Source: Streptomyces sp. LUP47B (lineage in GTDB: Bacteria; Actinomycetota; Actinomycetes; Streptomycetales; Streptomycetaceae). From it: a stretch of DNA of 39,308 nucleotides. Below, in pieces: positions 1 to 7,864 of the stretch (position 1 is the first letter of the stretch; the number at the start of each line of letters is the position of its first letter). The DNA lies in assembly GCF_001746295.1 (NCBI RefSeq), contig NZ_MJAH01000037.1:1-39308 (forward strand). Direction: 5' to 3'. Below the pieces are notes generated by a model. That model was given only the letters and a program-made list of their open reading frames with translations. It ran no database searches and was not told where the DNA came from. The position numbers and the translations under genes are program-made.

Positions 1-1113
1 ACCCGCGGCGGGGCGTCCGACGCGGCGCCGGCCACGGCGACCACGCCGGCCGTGTCCGAGGCCGCGGAGTCCGCCGTCACGGCGGCAGAGGGCCCGTCCC
101 TCGACACCGAGACCCCGGCCACCCCGCGCCGCCGCCGGACCCGCAGGTCCGCGGAGACGCCGGCCGCGGTGGAGACGGTCGTCGAGACCACGCCGGTCAC
201 GGAGGCCGCTCCGGTCACCGAGGCCGCTCCGGTGGCGGAAGCTCCGGTCACGAAGCCGCGCCGTACGCGCAAGACGGCGGCCGCGGCTCCGACCGCAGAA
301 GCCGCCGTGGACACGGCCGAAGCCACCGAGGCCAAGCCCCGCCGCACCCGCAAGGCAGCGACCGCCGCTCCCGCCGCCGAGACGGCCGTGGACACCGCGG
401 AAGGCACGGCCACCAAGCCGCGCCGCACCCGCAAGACCACGACCGCCACCGCGACGACGGAGGCCACCGCCGACACGGCGGAGGCCACGGAGACCAAGCC
501 CCGCCGCACCCGCAAGGCAGCCGCTGCCACCTCGGCCGCAGAAGCCGTCGTGGACACGGCCGAAGCCACCGAGGCCAAGCCCCGCCGCACCCGCAAGACG
601 GCGGCCGCGGCTCCGGCCGCAGAAGCCGCCGTGGACACGGCCGAGGCGACGGAAGCCAAGCCGCGCCGTCGTACCCGCAAGGCCGCCGAGCCTGCCGTGA
701 CCGCCGACATCCCGGCCCAGTCGGTCCAGGAGCCGGAGGCGGTCGAGGTGGCCAACCCGCGGCGTACCCGAAAGACGGCGAGCTCGGCGAAGGCGGCCGA
801 GACGGCCGTGGACACCGCGGAAGGCACGGCCACCAAGCCGCGCCGCACCCGCAAGACCACGACCGCCACCGCGACGACGGAGGCCACCGCCGACACGGCG
901 GAGACCAAGCCCCGGCGCACCCGCAAGACCGCGGCCACCGCCGAGGTCGTCACGGACACGGCCGAGGCCAAGCCCCGTCGGCGTACCACCCGCAAGGCCG
1001 CCGAGCCCGCGGTGAGCGCCGACATCCCGGCCCAGGCGGACCAGGAGCCGAAGGTCGCCGCACCGCGCCGCCGGACCCGCAAGACGGCCGCCGCGGAGCC
1101 CGCGGACAGCTGA
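1..1113 (+). CDS. C-terminal tail of a larger protein, probably DEAD/DEAH-box RNA helicase (5'-partial)
   Basis: The reading frame is open from the first base of the window, so the true start lies to the left. What is visible is about 370 residues of low-complexity tail: acidic/alanine linkers (AAETAVDTAE type) alternate with basic boxes of the form KPRRTRK, ten or more times, ending in RRRTRKTAAAEPADS. There is no catalytic domain in view. Such tails, rich in Arg/Lys boxes, are seen at the C-terminus of actinobacterial DEAD/DEAH RNA helicases, where they presumably bind RNA; in Streptomyces I recall a helicase gene next to this hydrolase/NYN pair, which is the basis for the name. The tail contains a long exact DNA duplication (see repeat). 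A strong hairpin follows the stop. The identity as a helicase is inference; a different RNA- or DNA-binding protein is possible. Confidence 0.5.
   Translation, partial: TRGGASDAAPATATTPAVSEAAESAVTAAEGPSLDTETPATPRRRRTRRSAETPAAVETVVETTPVTEAAPVTEAAPVAEAPVTKPRRTRKTAAAAPTAEAAVDTAEATEAKPRRTRKAATAAPAAETAVDTAEGTATKPRRTRKTTTATATTEATADTAEATETKPRRTRKAAAATSAAEAVVDTAEATEAKPRRTRKTAAAAPAAEAAVDTAEATEAKPRRRTRKAAEPAVTADIPAQSVQEPEAVEVANPRRTRKTASSAKAAETAVDTAEGTATKPRRTRKTTTATATTEATADTAETKPRRTRKTAATAEVVTDTAEAKPRRRTTRKAAEPAVSADIPAQADQEPKVAAPRRRTRKTAAAEPADS
376..903 (+). repeat. Exact 108-bp duplication inside the basic tail
   Basis: Bases 376-483 and 796-903 are identical, 420 bp apart and in frame (140 codons), each encoding one acidic linker and one KPRRTRK box. 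Identity at synonymous positions points to recent duplication or gene conversion rather than selection on protein sequence alone. Confidence 0.9.
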
Positions 1114-1124
1114 TCCCACACCGA

Positions 1125-1157
1125 ACGGCCCGGCCCCTTCACCTGGGGCCGGGCCGT
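1125..1157 (+). terminator. Hairpin terminator after the tail gene
   Basis: A perfect 13-bp GC-rich stem (1125-1137 with 1145-1157) and a 7-nt loop begin 11 nt after the stop codon. No U-tract follows, as is usual in Streptomyces. Confidence 0.8.
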
Positions 1158-1271
1158 CGGCGTATCCACACCGCACCAGCCCGCAGCCGCCCGACGGCGC
1201 CCGTGCCACCGTCTGCGGCGTACCACCCCCTACGCCGCCGGCCCGTCACCCCCGCCCGATACCCTCACCCC

Positions 1272-2153
1272 GTGAGCACCCGAGCCGTCTTCACCCCGCC
1301 CCCCGGCGCCCGTGCCTACCTTCTGCGCACCGCTCGCGGTGAGTTCGCGGTCGTGGACTCGGCCGTGCCCCCCGCTGTCGCCAAGAAGGGCACCGCGCTG
1401 CTGCTGCCCGGGTTCACGGGGAGCAAGGAGGACTTCACGCTGCTCCACGAGCCGCTCACGGCGCGCGGATACCGGGTCGTGGCCGTGGACGGGCGGGGAC
1501 AGTTCGAGTCGGACGGGCCCGAGACCGACGAATCCGCCTACGTACGCGGGGAGTTGGCGCGGGACGTGCTCGCCCAGGCCGCCGCCCTCGACACACCGGT
1601 GCACCTGCTCGGGCATTCCCTGGGCGGTCAGATCGCGCGTGCTGCCGTACTGCTCGACCACTCGCCCTTCCTGTCCTTCACCCTCGTCTCCTCGGGCCCC
1701 GCGCAGATCTCCGACTCCCAGCAGCAGCGGGTGAAGCTGCTGCGGGACGCGCTCGGTGTGATGACGATGACCGAGGTGTGGGACGCGATCCTGGCCATGG
1801 GACCGCCGGAGGAGGTCGGTGGGCCCGCCAAGGGCATCGGGGACGTCGAACAGCTCCGCCGCCGCTGGCTCGGCAACAAGCCCGCCCAACTCCTCGCGAC
1901 CGGACGCCAGTTGTGCACCGAGCCGGACCGGGTCGGCGAACTCGCCGCCGTGCCGCTGCCGTTCCACGTCCTGTCCGGCTCTCAGGACGACACCTGGCCG
2001 GTGCCTCTCCTCGACGACATGGCCGTACGACTGGGCGCCCGCCGCACGGTGATCCCGGGAGCCGAACACTCCCCCAACGCCGACCAGCCCCTCCCCATGG
2101 CCCACGCCCTGGCCGACTTCTGGGACAGCGTCGGCCATTTGACGGGCCAGTAA
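1272..2153 (+). CDS. Alpha/beta-hydrolase fold protein
   Basis: A 293-residue single-domain alpha/beta hydrolase. Visible family features: the oxyanion-side strand LLLPGFTGS (residues 43-51), the nucleophile elbow GHSLGG with Ser116, an acidic residue in GSQDD (Asp239 or Asp240) and the catalytic His266 in PGAEHSP, so the triad is complete. No signal peptide is seen, so it is probably cytoplasmic. I chose the GTG at 1272 because homology to the fold begins shortly after it and the upstream in-frame extension (from 1203) is Pro/Arg-rich and unlike a protein N-terminus. The substrate cannot be told from sequence; esterase, lipase or C-C hydrolase activity are all open. The next gene is convergent, with only 4 bp between the stop codons. 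Confidence 0.85.
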   Translation: MSTRAVFTPPPGARAYLLRTARGEFAVVDSAVPPAVAKKGTALLLPGFTGSKEDFTLLHEPLTARGYRVVAVDGRGQFESDGPETDESAYVRGELARDVLAQAAALDTPVHLLGHSLGGQIARAAVLLDHSPFLSFTLVSSGPAQISDSQQQRVKLLRDALGVMTMTEVWDAILAMGPPEEVGGPAKGIGDVEQLRRRWLGNKPAQLLATGRQLCTEPDRVGELAAVPLPFHVLSGSQDDTWPVPLLDDMAVRLGARRTVIPGAEHSPNADQPLPMAHALADFWDSVGHLTGQ

Positions 2154-2157
2154 GCGG

Positions 2158-3060
2158 TCAGTACTGCCCCTGCAAGTGCTCCCAGAACCCGTCCCGCAGT
2201 GCCCGCCGCAGATCCGCCTGTCCCCGCAGCGAGTACTGGAGAAGCCCCTCCGCCTCCACCAGCAGGTCCTGGTCCACCGAGCCCGGCAGATACGGATGGC
2301 CGGGCAGCAGCTCCTGCAGCGCCGCCCTCCCCCGCTCCCCGAGCCACTTCGCGGCGATCTGCGCGCCCACGAAACGGACGTCGTCGCGGGCGGGCCGGGT
2401 GGTCGTCGACTCGTAGGGCACGGCCGCCCGCCGGGAGACGTACGGCTTGAAGAAGTCGAGGTCGAGGGTGCGCTGGCTGTCGACCTCCCAGAGGAGCGGT
2501 TCCGCCTGGTTGCGGCCCTCCGGTGCCTCGATGCCCCACAGGTGCACGCGGGCGCCGTAACCCTGGGCCGCCTCGACCGCCGAGACCAGGTCCTCGTCTC
2601 CGCCCAGGAGTGCCGCGTCGCTGATCGCGCGGTGTCGGGCCAGGGACTCCAGGTCGGAGCGGATGAGCGAGTCGACGCCCTTCTGCTGGTTGTTGGCGTT
2701 GAGGTTGCCCAACCGGACCTTCACGTCGGGGAGTTCGGCGATGGACTGCTGTTCCGAGGTGTGGATACGGCGTCTCGCGCCGTCGTACCAGTAGACCCTC
2801 AGCAGTCTGCTGTCCGCGAAGATGGTGCGGGCCCGGTCGATGAGGGCCTCGATCAGGCCCTCGGCGTCGAGGTCGAAGGCGCGACGGTCCTCGGTGCCGG
2901 CGACGAGTCGTCCCGCGGCCGCGTAGAGGTATCCCGCATCGACGAAGATCGCATGCGTCGAGGGCGTCTTCGCGACCTCGGCGAGCATGCGGGTGAGCAG
3001 CTCGTTGGTGCGGTCGATGCGGGCGCTCAGTGGCGCCAGGTCGTCGTTCATCGCCACCAT
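2158..3060 (-). CDS. NYN-domain (PIN-like) putative ribonuclease
   Basis: A 300-residue protein whose central part is an NYN domain of the LabA/DUF88 type: the first acidic motif FVDAGYL, a following DSLIRSDL segment, and the GGDEDLV motif supply the conserved aspartates of a PIN-like metal-dependent nuclease fold. NYN proteins are predicted or shown to act on RNA; here the target is unknown. The C-terminal third (after the Tyr/Arg-rich linker) is helical and is kept in Streptomyces homologues as I recall. Start: ATG at 3060 or 3051 (the second has a GGTGG upstream); longer frames reach 3117 without support. The 5' region contains a small perfect hairpin (stem 3100-3105/3110-3115). Confidence 0.8.
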   Translation of the reverse strand: MVAMNDDLAPLSARIDRTNELLTRMLAEVAKTPSTHAIFVDAGYLYAAAGRLVAGTEDRRAFDLDAEGLIEALIDRARTIFADSRLLRVYWYDGARRRIHTSEQQSIAELPDVKVRLGNLNANNQQKGVDSLIRSDLESLARHRAISDAALLGGDEDLVSAVEAAQGYGARVHLWGIEAPEGRNQAEPLLWEVDSQRTLDLDFFKPYVSRRAAVPYESTTTRPARDDVRFVGAQIAAKWLGERGRAALQELLPGHPYLPGSVDQDLLVEAEGLLQYSLRGQADLRRALRDGFWEHLQGQY

Positions 3061-3160
3061 TGTCCCGGCGGTCACGCTGCGAACACAACCGGTCCCGAGG
3101 AGTCTCCGAAGACTCACTTACCGGTCAGTAGTTAGCCGTTCGAAAAATTTCTTTAGCGTA

Positions 3161-3187
3161 GGGAATGTTTGTAACACGCACCCCGTT
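3161..3187 (+). promoter_or_regulatory. SigR-type (ECF) promoter, GGGAAT-N18-GTT
   Basis: GGGAAT at 3161-3166 and GTT at 3185-3187 are separated by exactly 18 nt. This is the consensus recorded for the thiol-stress sigma factor SigR of Streptomyces (GGAAT-N18-GTT). It points at the 50-codon gene starting at 3246, giving a leader of about 50 nt. The surrounding 3140-3175 segment is AT-rich for this genome. Confidence 0.55.
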
Positions 3188-3245
3188 GACTACTCACGTA
3201 CGCAGTAATTCTCCGCAGGAGGATGACCAGACGAAGGGAGAAGCC

Positions 3246-3398
3246 ATGCGCTTCGAAATCATGCGACTCGACGACGTCGACGGCACGCCCGTGGACAGCA
3301 CTGTCGTGGACGCCGCCTCCGTCAATCGGATCGTCCAGCAGGCCGCCGCCATAGGACAGCGGCTCTGGATCCGTCCGGCCGACACCTCGGCCTCGTAA
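3246..3398 (+). CDS. Conserved small protein, 50 residues, unknown function
   Basis: ATG at 3246 is preceded by AAGGGAG at good distance, and codon use has the GC-rich third positions of the genome. The product begins MRFEIMRLDD and contains VDAASVNRIVQQAAAIGQRLWIRP; it is acidic at the N-terminus, has one amphipathic helix in the middle, no signal peptide and no membrane segment. I recall similar ~50-residue proteins in other Streptomyces but no function. It is transcribed alone, between the SigR-like promoter above and a perfect terminator hairpin, so a role in the thiol/oxidative stress response is a reasonable guess from context only. Confidence 0.75.
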   Translation: MRFEIMRLDDVDGTPVDSTVVDAASVNRIVQQAAAIGQRLWIRPADTSAS

Positions 3399-3423
3399 CA
3401 GACGCGGATCACCGCCGAAGCTT

Positions 3424-3463
3424 CAGAGCCCCCGCCCGGCATCGACGCCGGGCGGGGGCTCTG
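3424..3463. terminator. Bidirectional terminator hairpin
   Basis: A perfect 17-bp stem (3424-3440 with 3447-3463) and a 6-nt loop lie between two convergent genes and can serve both the small gene (+) and marC (-). Confidence 0.9.
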
Positions 3464-3480
3464 CGCATACCCATGGCCGT

Positions 3481-4086
3481 TCAGCTCGCCCGGATCACCT
3501 GGGTGATCCCGTTGATGATCTGCTGCACGGCGATCGCGGAGAGCATCATGCCCGCGAGCCGGGTCACCAGCACGACCCCGCCGTCCTTGATGACGCGGAT
3601 GATCAGCAGCGAGTACCGCATCACCAGCCACAGCACGACATGGATGGCGAGGATCGCCGTCCACACCGAGACCTGCGTGGCGACGCTGTGGGCCTTCTGC
3701 ACGGCGAGGATGACGGAGACGATCGCACCCGGCCCCGCCAGCAGCGGCATGCCCAGCGGCACGAGCGCCACGTTCACGTCCTTGGTCTGCTTCGGCTCGT
3801 CGGTCTTGCCGGTGAGCAGGTCGAGCGCGATCAGCAGGAGCAGCAGCCCGCCCGCGATCATCAGCGCGGGCACGGAGACATGCAGGTAGTCCAGGATCTG
3901 GTGGCCCAGGAGACCGAAGACGGCGATGACACCGCCCGCCACACAGACGGCCTGGAAGGCCATCCGCTTCTGCACCTTGCCGGGCCGGCCGGCGGTCAGC
4001 GCGAGGAAGATCGGGGTGATCCCGGGGGGATCCATGATGACGAACAGGGTGAGGAAGAGCGAGCCGAAGACGGCGACGTCGAACAT
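3481..4086 (-). CDS. MarC-family integral membrane protein
   Basis: A 201-residue protein with six hydrophobic segments and the MarC/NAAT family signature: the N-terminal FVIMDPPGITPIFLALT motif, VPLGMPLLAGPGAI in the middle, and the C-terminal RLAGMMLSAIAVQQIINGI segment. Length matches the family (about 200). MarC was once linked to multiple antibiotic resistance, but that role was not upheld; members are regarded as membrane transporters of unclear substrate, with some relatives moving neutral amino acids. It may be co-transcribed with the PHP-domain gene upstream (81 bp gap). ATG at 4086 is the only start that retains the first membrane segment without adding unrelated residues. Confidence 0.9.
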   Translation of the reverse strand: MFDVAVFGSLFLTLFVIMDPPGITPIFLALTAGRPGKVQKRMAFQAVCVAGGVIAVFGLLGHQILDYLHVSVPALMIAGGLLLLLIALDLLTGKTDEPKQTKDVNVALVPLGMPLLAGPGAIVSVILAVQKAHSVATQVSVWTAILAIHVVLWLVMRYSLLIIRVIKDGGVVLVTRLAGMMLSAIAVQQIINGITQVIRAS

Positions 4087-4167
4087 GACGGAACTGGCCT
4101 TACAGATTGGGGTGGAACACGGAGCCGGGCAGGGCCTGGCGCCGGGTGACGGAAGCGGGGTCGAGCC

Positions 4168-5025
4168 TCAGATTCCGCCGGCCCCCGGAACCGGGAACGC
4201 GCCCGTCGCCCGCCGCGTGATCTCCCCGTACACCTCGGGGTCCGTCGTGTACTCGCCGAGGGCGACCGTCTTGCGGCTGCCGTGGTAGTCGCTGGAGCCG
4301 GTGGTCAGCAGCCCCAGGTCCTTGGCGAGCCCGCGCAGCCGTACGCGCGTGTCCTCGTCGTGGTCCATGTGGTCGACCTCGATGCCGTCGAGCCCGGCGG
4401 CGGCCATCTCGGCGATCGCGGACTCCGGGACGGTGTGACCGCGCTTGCTCGCGCCCGGGTGGGCGAACACGGTGACCCCGCCGGCCCCCTTGACCAGCCG
4501 GATCGCCTCGAAGGGGTCGGTCTCGTGCTTCTCCACGTAGGCCCGCCCGCCGTCGGCCAGCCAGTCGCCGGTGAAGGCGTCGTCGACGCTCGCGACGACC
4601 CCGAGCTCGACGAGCGCGGTGGCGACATGCGGCCGCCCTACGGACCCGTCACCGGCGATCCGTGCCACCTGTTCCCAGGTGACCGGCACACCCAGCTCCT
4701 GAAGCCTGGCCACCATCCCGCGCGCCCGGGGCACCCGGTCGTCGCGCACCAGCTCCCGCTCGGCGAGCAGCGCGGGCTCCTCGGGATCGAAGAGGTAGGC
4801 CAGCATGTGCATGGACACCCCGCCGATCCGGCAGGACAGCTCGGCCCCGGTGACGAGGGTCAGCCCGACGGGCAGCGCGGCGATGGCCGCGCCGTACCCG
4901 CGGGTCGTGTCGTGATCGGTGAGGGCGACGACGTCCAGCCCGGCAGCGGCGGCGTTCCGCACCAGCTCGGCGGGCGTGTCGGTCCCGTCGGAAGCCGTGG
5001 AGTGGCAGTGCAGATCGATGCGCAC
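4168..5025 (-). CDS. PHP-domain metal-dependent phosphoesterase
   Basis: 285 residues. The protein opens with the metal-binding motif RIDLHCHSTASDGT and continues with LTDHDT, a HPG segment (FAHPGASKRGH) and the C-terminal SSDYHG, the set of His/Asp residues that bind the catalytic metals of PHP (polymerase and histidinol phosphatase) proteins of the YciV/TrpH type. E. coli YciV (RnaAM) trims 5' ends of small RNAs and hydrolyses 3',5'-bisphosphates; the same chemistry is likely here, but not shown. Start: GTG at 5025, with GGAG about 10 nt upstream, puts the first catalytic motif at residue 4; a longer frame to 5097 adds 24 unsupported residues. Confidence 0.85.
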   Translation of the reverse strand: MRIDLHCHSTASDGTDTPAELVRNAAAAGLDVVALTDHDTTRGYGAAIAALPVGLTLVTGAELSCRIGGVSMHMLAYLFDPEEPALLAERELVRDDRVPRARGMVARLQELGVPVTWEQVARIAGDGSVGRPHVATALVELGVVASVDDAFTGDWLADGGRAYVEKHETDPFEAIRLVKGAGGVTVFAHPGASKRGHTVPESAIAEMAAAGLDGIEVDHMDHDEDTRVRLRGLAKDLGLLTTGSSDYHGSRKTVALGEYTTDPEVYGEITRRATGAFPVPGAGGI

Positions 5026-5125
5026 GACGCGGACTCCAGACGCTGACGGAACAGTAGGACGCTCAAGGATAACCGGATCATCGAGCCGCCCTGTCACACC
5101 CGCTACCAGCGTGCGACCCCTACAG

Positions 5126-5767
5126 TCAGGGTTTCAGCAGTCGGGGCGACACCGCCCCACAGGGCACCAGTTCCACTTCCGCCCCCGCATCGCGCAGATC
5201 CGTGAGCACCAGCTCGTCGTACATCAGCAATCCGGACTGCTCGGGCCAGACGACCGCCCACAACCACAGCCCGAGCGCCTCTCCCGCGAAGACCGCCCGA
5301 TCGTCGGGCGCCCCGGCGACATGCCACAGCGGAGTCGGCCGGCCGGCCGCGAGCACCTTCGCCTGCGCCGGCTTCTCCACGCTCATGTACGGCCCCGGAT
5401 CCGGCCCGTCGATGCCCGCGTAACGCGCCCCGAGCCCGACCCCGAGCTCCTCGGCGACGAGAATCAGCTCGCCGACACCCCCGAGCGGCCCGGGTCCCGT
5501 GCAGGCCACGGCCGTGGCGCGACCGCCGCTGCGGTCGTCGCCGGCACAGGTCACGCCCGTGAACAGCCAGCCGACCGGCAACGGCCACGGCATCCACACC
5601 GGCACCTGCGTGCGATGCACCACGACTTCGAGGGCCTCGACGCTGGGCGGGATCACGGGCTGCAGCGGATGCACCGTCCCGTGCACATCGCACTGCCAGG
5701 TATCGGCGAAGAGTCCGGGAGCCCTGACCCGGCCACCACACTTCGGGCAACTGGGTTCGCCCCTCAT
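5126..5767 (-). CDS. DUF6758-family protein
   Basis: 213 residues. The N-terminus carries a zinc-ribbon-like CPKCGGRV motif and a later WQCDVHG, suggesting a small metal-binding knuckle made from both. The rest has glycine-rich turns (AGDDRSGGRATAVACTGPGPLGGVGE) and a Trp-rich segment (LGLWLWAVVWPEQSG). I recognise it as a Streptomyces-wide family of unknown function (DUF6758, from memory). No signal peptide or clear membrane span. It stands alone, upstream of the PHP gene by about 100 bp on the same strand and divergent from the MFS gene. No function can be assigned. Confidence 0.7.
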   Translation of the reverse strand: MRGEPSCPKCGGRVRAPGLFADTWQCDVHGTVHPLQPVIPPSVEALEVVVHRTQVPVWMPWPLPVGWLFTGVTCAGDDRSGGRATAVACTGPGPLGGVGELILVAEELGVGLGARYAGIDGPDPGPYMSVEKPAQAKVLAAGRPTPLWHVAGAPDDRAVFAGEALGLWLWAVVWPEQSGLLMYDELVLTDLRDAGAEVELVPCGAVSPRLLKP

Positions 5768-5856
5768 AGGGCCCCACGGTCCTACCCTCGCTCCCTCACG
5801 TCAAGGACGATCACCCGTCCGGACGGAAGCGGTTCACCAGGACATTTAGATGTAGC

Positions 5857-5886
5857 TTGCATTAATTAGCCCCGCTAACTTACTAT
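5857..5886 (+). promoter_or_regulatory. Promoter with operator-like inverted repeat for the MFS gene
   Basis: TTGCAT (5857-5862) and TACTAT (5881-5886), 18 bp apart, resemble a vegetative -35/-10 pair. The spacer contains the inverted repeat TTAGC-CCC-GCTAA (5866-5878), ideally placed for a repressor to block polymerase. The region is strikingly AT-rich for this genome. MarR- or TetR-type control of exporters commonly uses such sites; no regulator gene is adjacent. Confidence 0.55.
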
Positions 5887-5923
5887 GTGCATATACCAAC
5901 TATCTACCTCGGGATGGGAGCAC

Positions 5924-7162
5924 ATGATGGGAGCAAGTCAGGACCCCTTCGACGCGGGAGCGACCAGTCTTCTGCGCCAGCCCAAGGCGGTCTGGGCGAC
6001 CGCCGGCGCGTCCGTCGTCGCCTTCATGGGCATCGGACTGGTGGACCCGATCCTGCCGTCGATCGCCCAGGGCCTGGACGCCACGGCGAGCCAGGTCTCC
6101 CTCCTGTTCACCTCGTACTTCCTGATCACCGCGATCGCGATGCTGGTCACCGGCTTCGTCTCCAGCCGTATCGGCGGCAAGAAGACCCTGCTGCTCGGCC
6201 TCGCCCTCGTCGTGGTCTTCGCGGGGCTCGCGGGCACCTCGGGCTCGGTCGAGGAGCTGGTGGGCTTCCGGGCCGGCTGGGGTCTGGGCAACGCCCTGTT
6301 CGTCTCCACGGCCCTCGCCGTCATCGTCGGCGCGGCGGCGGGCGGCAGCGCGGCGGCGATCCTGCTGTACGAGTCCGCCCTCGGCCTCGGCATGGCCTGC
6401 GGCCCGCTCCTGGGCGCGCTGCTCGGTGACGCCAGCTGGCGCTACCCGTTCTTCGGTACGGCCTTCCTGATGGCGATCGGCTTCCTGTGCATCACGGTGT
6501 TCCTGAAGGAACAGCCCAAGCCGGCCCGGAAGACGTCCCTGCTCGACCCGGTCAAGGCGCTCGGCCACGGCGGGCTCGCCTCGGCCGCGGTGTCGTCCTT
6601 CTTCTACAACTACACGTTCTTCACCGTGCTGGCCTTCACGCCCTTCGTGCTCGACATGACCCCGTACAAGTCGGGTGCCGTGTTCTTCGCCTGGGGTGTG
6701 CTGCTCGCCGTCTTCTCGGTGTTCGTCGCGCCGCGCCTCCAGGAGCGGTTCGGTTCGCTCAAGGTGCTCGGCGGATCACTCGTCCTGCTCGCGCTCGACG
6801 TGCTCGTCCTCGGCTACGGCAACCACACGGCGGCCATCGTCTGCACGATCCTGTCCGGCGCCTTCATCGGCGTGAACAACACCGTCTACACGGAGCTGGC
6901 GCTCGGCGTGTCGGACGCCCCGCGGCCCGTGGCGAGCGCGGGCTACAACTTCGTGCGCTGGTTCGCGGCGGCCGCGGCGCCCTACTTCGCGCCGAAGATC
7001 GAGGAGTGGACCGACATCCACATCCCGTTCGTGGTGGCGGCGGTGACGGCGGCGCTGGGCGCGCTCGTGGTCGTCGTACGACGCAACGCGCTCACGCACG
7101 AGGCGGAGGAGCTGGAGCCGAAGCACGCGAGCGAGGACAGTGTCGCCGTTTTCGTCAACTGA
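5924..7162 (+). CDS. Major facilitator superfamily exporter
   Basis: 412 residues with about twelve hydrophobic segments. The sequence shows the 12-TM MFS drug/proton antiporter pattern: an early GIGLVDPILPSIAQGLDATASQVSLLF region, the loop 2-3 motif VSSRIGGKKTLLLG (variant of motif A) and a motif-C-like ALGLGMACGPLLGALLG in TM5. ATG at 5924 is chosen because GGGAG stands 5-9 nt before it; the frame's earlier ATG at 5885 overlaps the predicted -10. The substrate is unknown; family knowledge suggests efflux of small organic molecules. Expression is probably under a repressor that binds the palindrome in the promoter. The downstream gene is convergent. Confidence 0.88.
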   Translation: MMGASQDPFDAGATSLLRQPKAVWATAGASVVAFMGIGLVDPILPSIAQGLDATASQVSLLFTSYFLITAIAMLVTGFVSSRIGGKKTLLLGLALVVVFAGLAGTSGSVEELVGFRAGWGLGNALFVSTALAVIVGAAAGGSAAAILLYESALGLGMACGPLLGALLGDASWRYPFFGTAFLMAIGFLCITVFLKEQPKPARKTSLLDPVKALGHGGLASAAVSSFFYNYTFFTVLAFTPFVLDMTPYKSGAVFFAWGVLLAVFSVFVAPRLQERFGSLKVLGGSLVLLALDVLVLGYGNHTAAIVCTILSGAFIGVNNTVYTELALGVSDAPRPVASAGYNFVRWFAAAAAPYFAPKIEEWTDIHIPFVVAAVTAALGALVVVVRRNALTHEAEELEPKHASEDSVAVFVN

Positions 7163-7203
7163 CGGCTTCCTGCCACCACTTGGTGACCTTGCTCACGCGA
7201 GGC

Positions 7204-7788
7204 TCACTCCAGCGGGACGGACTTGCGGGACGGATCCCGAAGGTCCGTCCCGTTCGTCAGCCAGCGCTCCTGGAGAGCCTGGGCGCCGTGGACGCGCTTC
7301 CAGGCGGCCTCGTTCGGCGTCATGGGGAGCAACGGCAGGAAGTGGACCGGGTCGAGGGGCTCGTCGAGTTCCAGGTCCTCGACAAGGCCGCCCGGCTCGG
7401 CGACCAGGACCGAGGTGAACGGGGCGCCCGGCCACAGGGGTTCACCCACGTCGAGTGACGCGCCCGGAGCCACGACCACGCCCTCGACCTGCGGGGACGC
7501 GGCGAGCACGGCGAGCGGGCGGAGCACCTTGTCGGTGTCGGCGAGCCCTGACCGTACGGACATCAGCAGTTCGGCGCGCGGGCCCTTGACCGGGTCGGCG
7601 AGCATCGCGGTGGGGTCGCCCATCGGCTGGGCGGACATGCCGAGGGTGGCGTAGCGGACGACGTCCCCGTCGGTGAAGCGGAGCACCTCGATGCGGTCCG
7701 TACCGAGGAAGGTGACCGCCGCGCGCGCGTCCGGCTCGCCCAGCACGCTGCGCAACCGGGCCTCGACCAGAGGAAGAACATCTGCCAT
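7204..7788 (-). CDS. Suppressor-of-fused (SUFU) domain protein
   Basis: 194 residues forming a single SUFU-like domain: an N-terminal helix (LPLVEARLRSVLG), the strand-turn RYATLGMSAQPM, the LLMSVRSGL segment, PGASLDVGEPLWPG and the C-terminal LLPMTPNEAAWKRVHGAQALQERWL. The family is named after a Drosophila Hedgehog regulator; bacterial members are common, and several are linked to toxin immunity or polymorphic toxin loci, but most stand alone as here. No toxin gene is nearby, so no immunity role is claimed. Start ATG at 7788 is where similarity to the fold begins; a longer frame to 7878 runs into the promoter region of the divergent corA leader. Confidence 0.8.
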   Translation of the reverse strand: MADVLPLVEARLRSVLGEPDARAAVTFLGTDRIEVLRFTDGDVVRYATLGMSAQPMGDPTAMLADPVKGPRAELLMSVRSGLADTDKVLRPLAVLAASPQVEGVVVAPGASLDVGEPLWPGAPFTSVLVAEPGGLVEDLELDEPLDPVHFLPLLPMTPNEAAWKRVHGAQALQERWLTNGTDLRDPSRKSVPLE

Positions 7789-7830
7789 GCGGCGAGCATA
7801 GAACTCGTCAGTACCGGGCAAAGCAGCGCC

Positions 7831-7856
7831 TTGACACTTGGGCCGGCTGATAGTCT
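7831..7856 (+). promoter_or_regulatory. Candidate promoter of the corA leader
   Basis: A perfect TTGACA (7831-7836) is followed by TGATAGTCT, an extended -10 form with TAGTCT at 7851-7856. The 14-bp spacer is shorter than usual, which lowers confidence. Transcription would start near 7863, just before the first stem of the structured leader. Confidence 0.4.
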
Positions 7857-7864
7857 TGCCCGGT

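Noticed and set aside
1230..2138. Long frame antisense to the hydrolase, and other frames of 100-370 codons opposite real genes (e.g. 1982-3088, 13681-15915, 10755-12404)
   Set aside because: They mirror real genes in high-GC DNA, have Arg/Gly/Pro-rich translations without domains and lack suitable starts.
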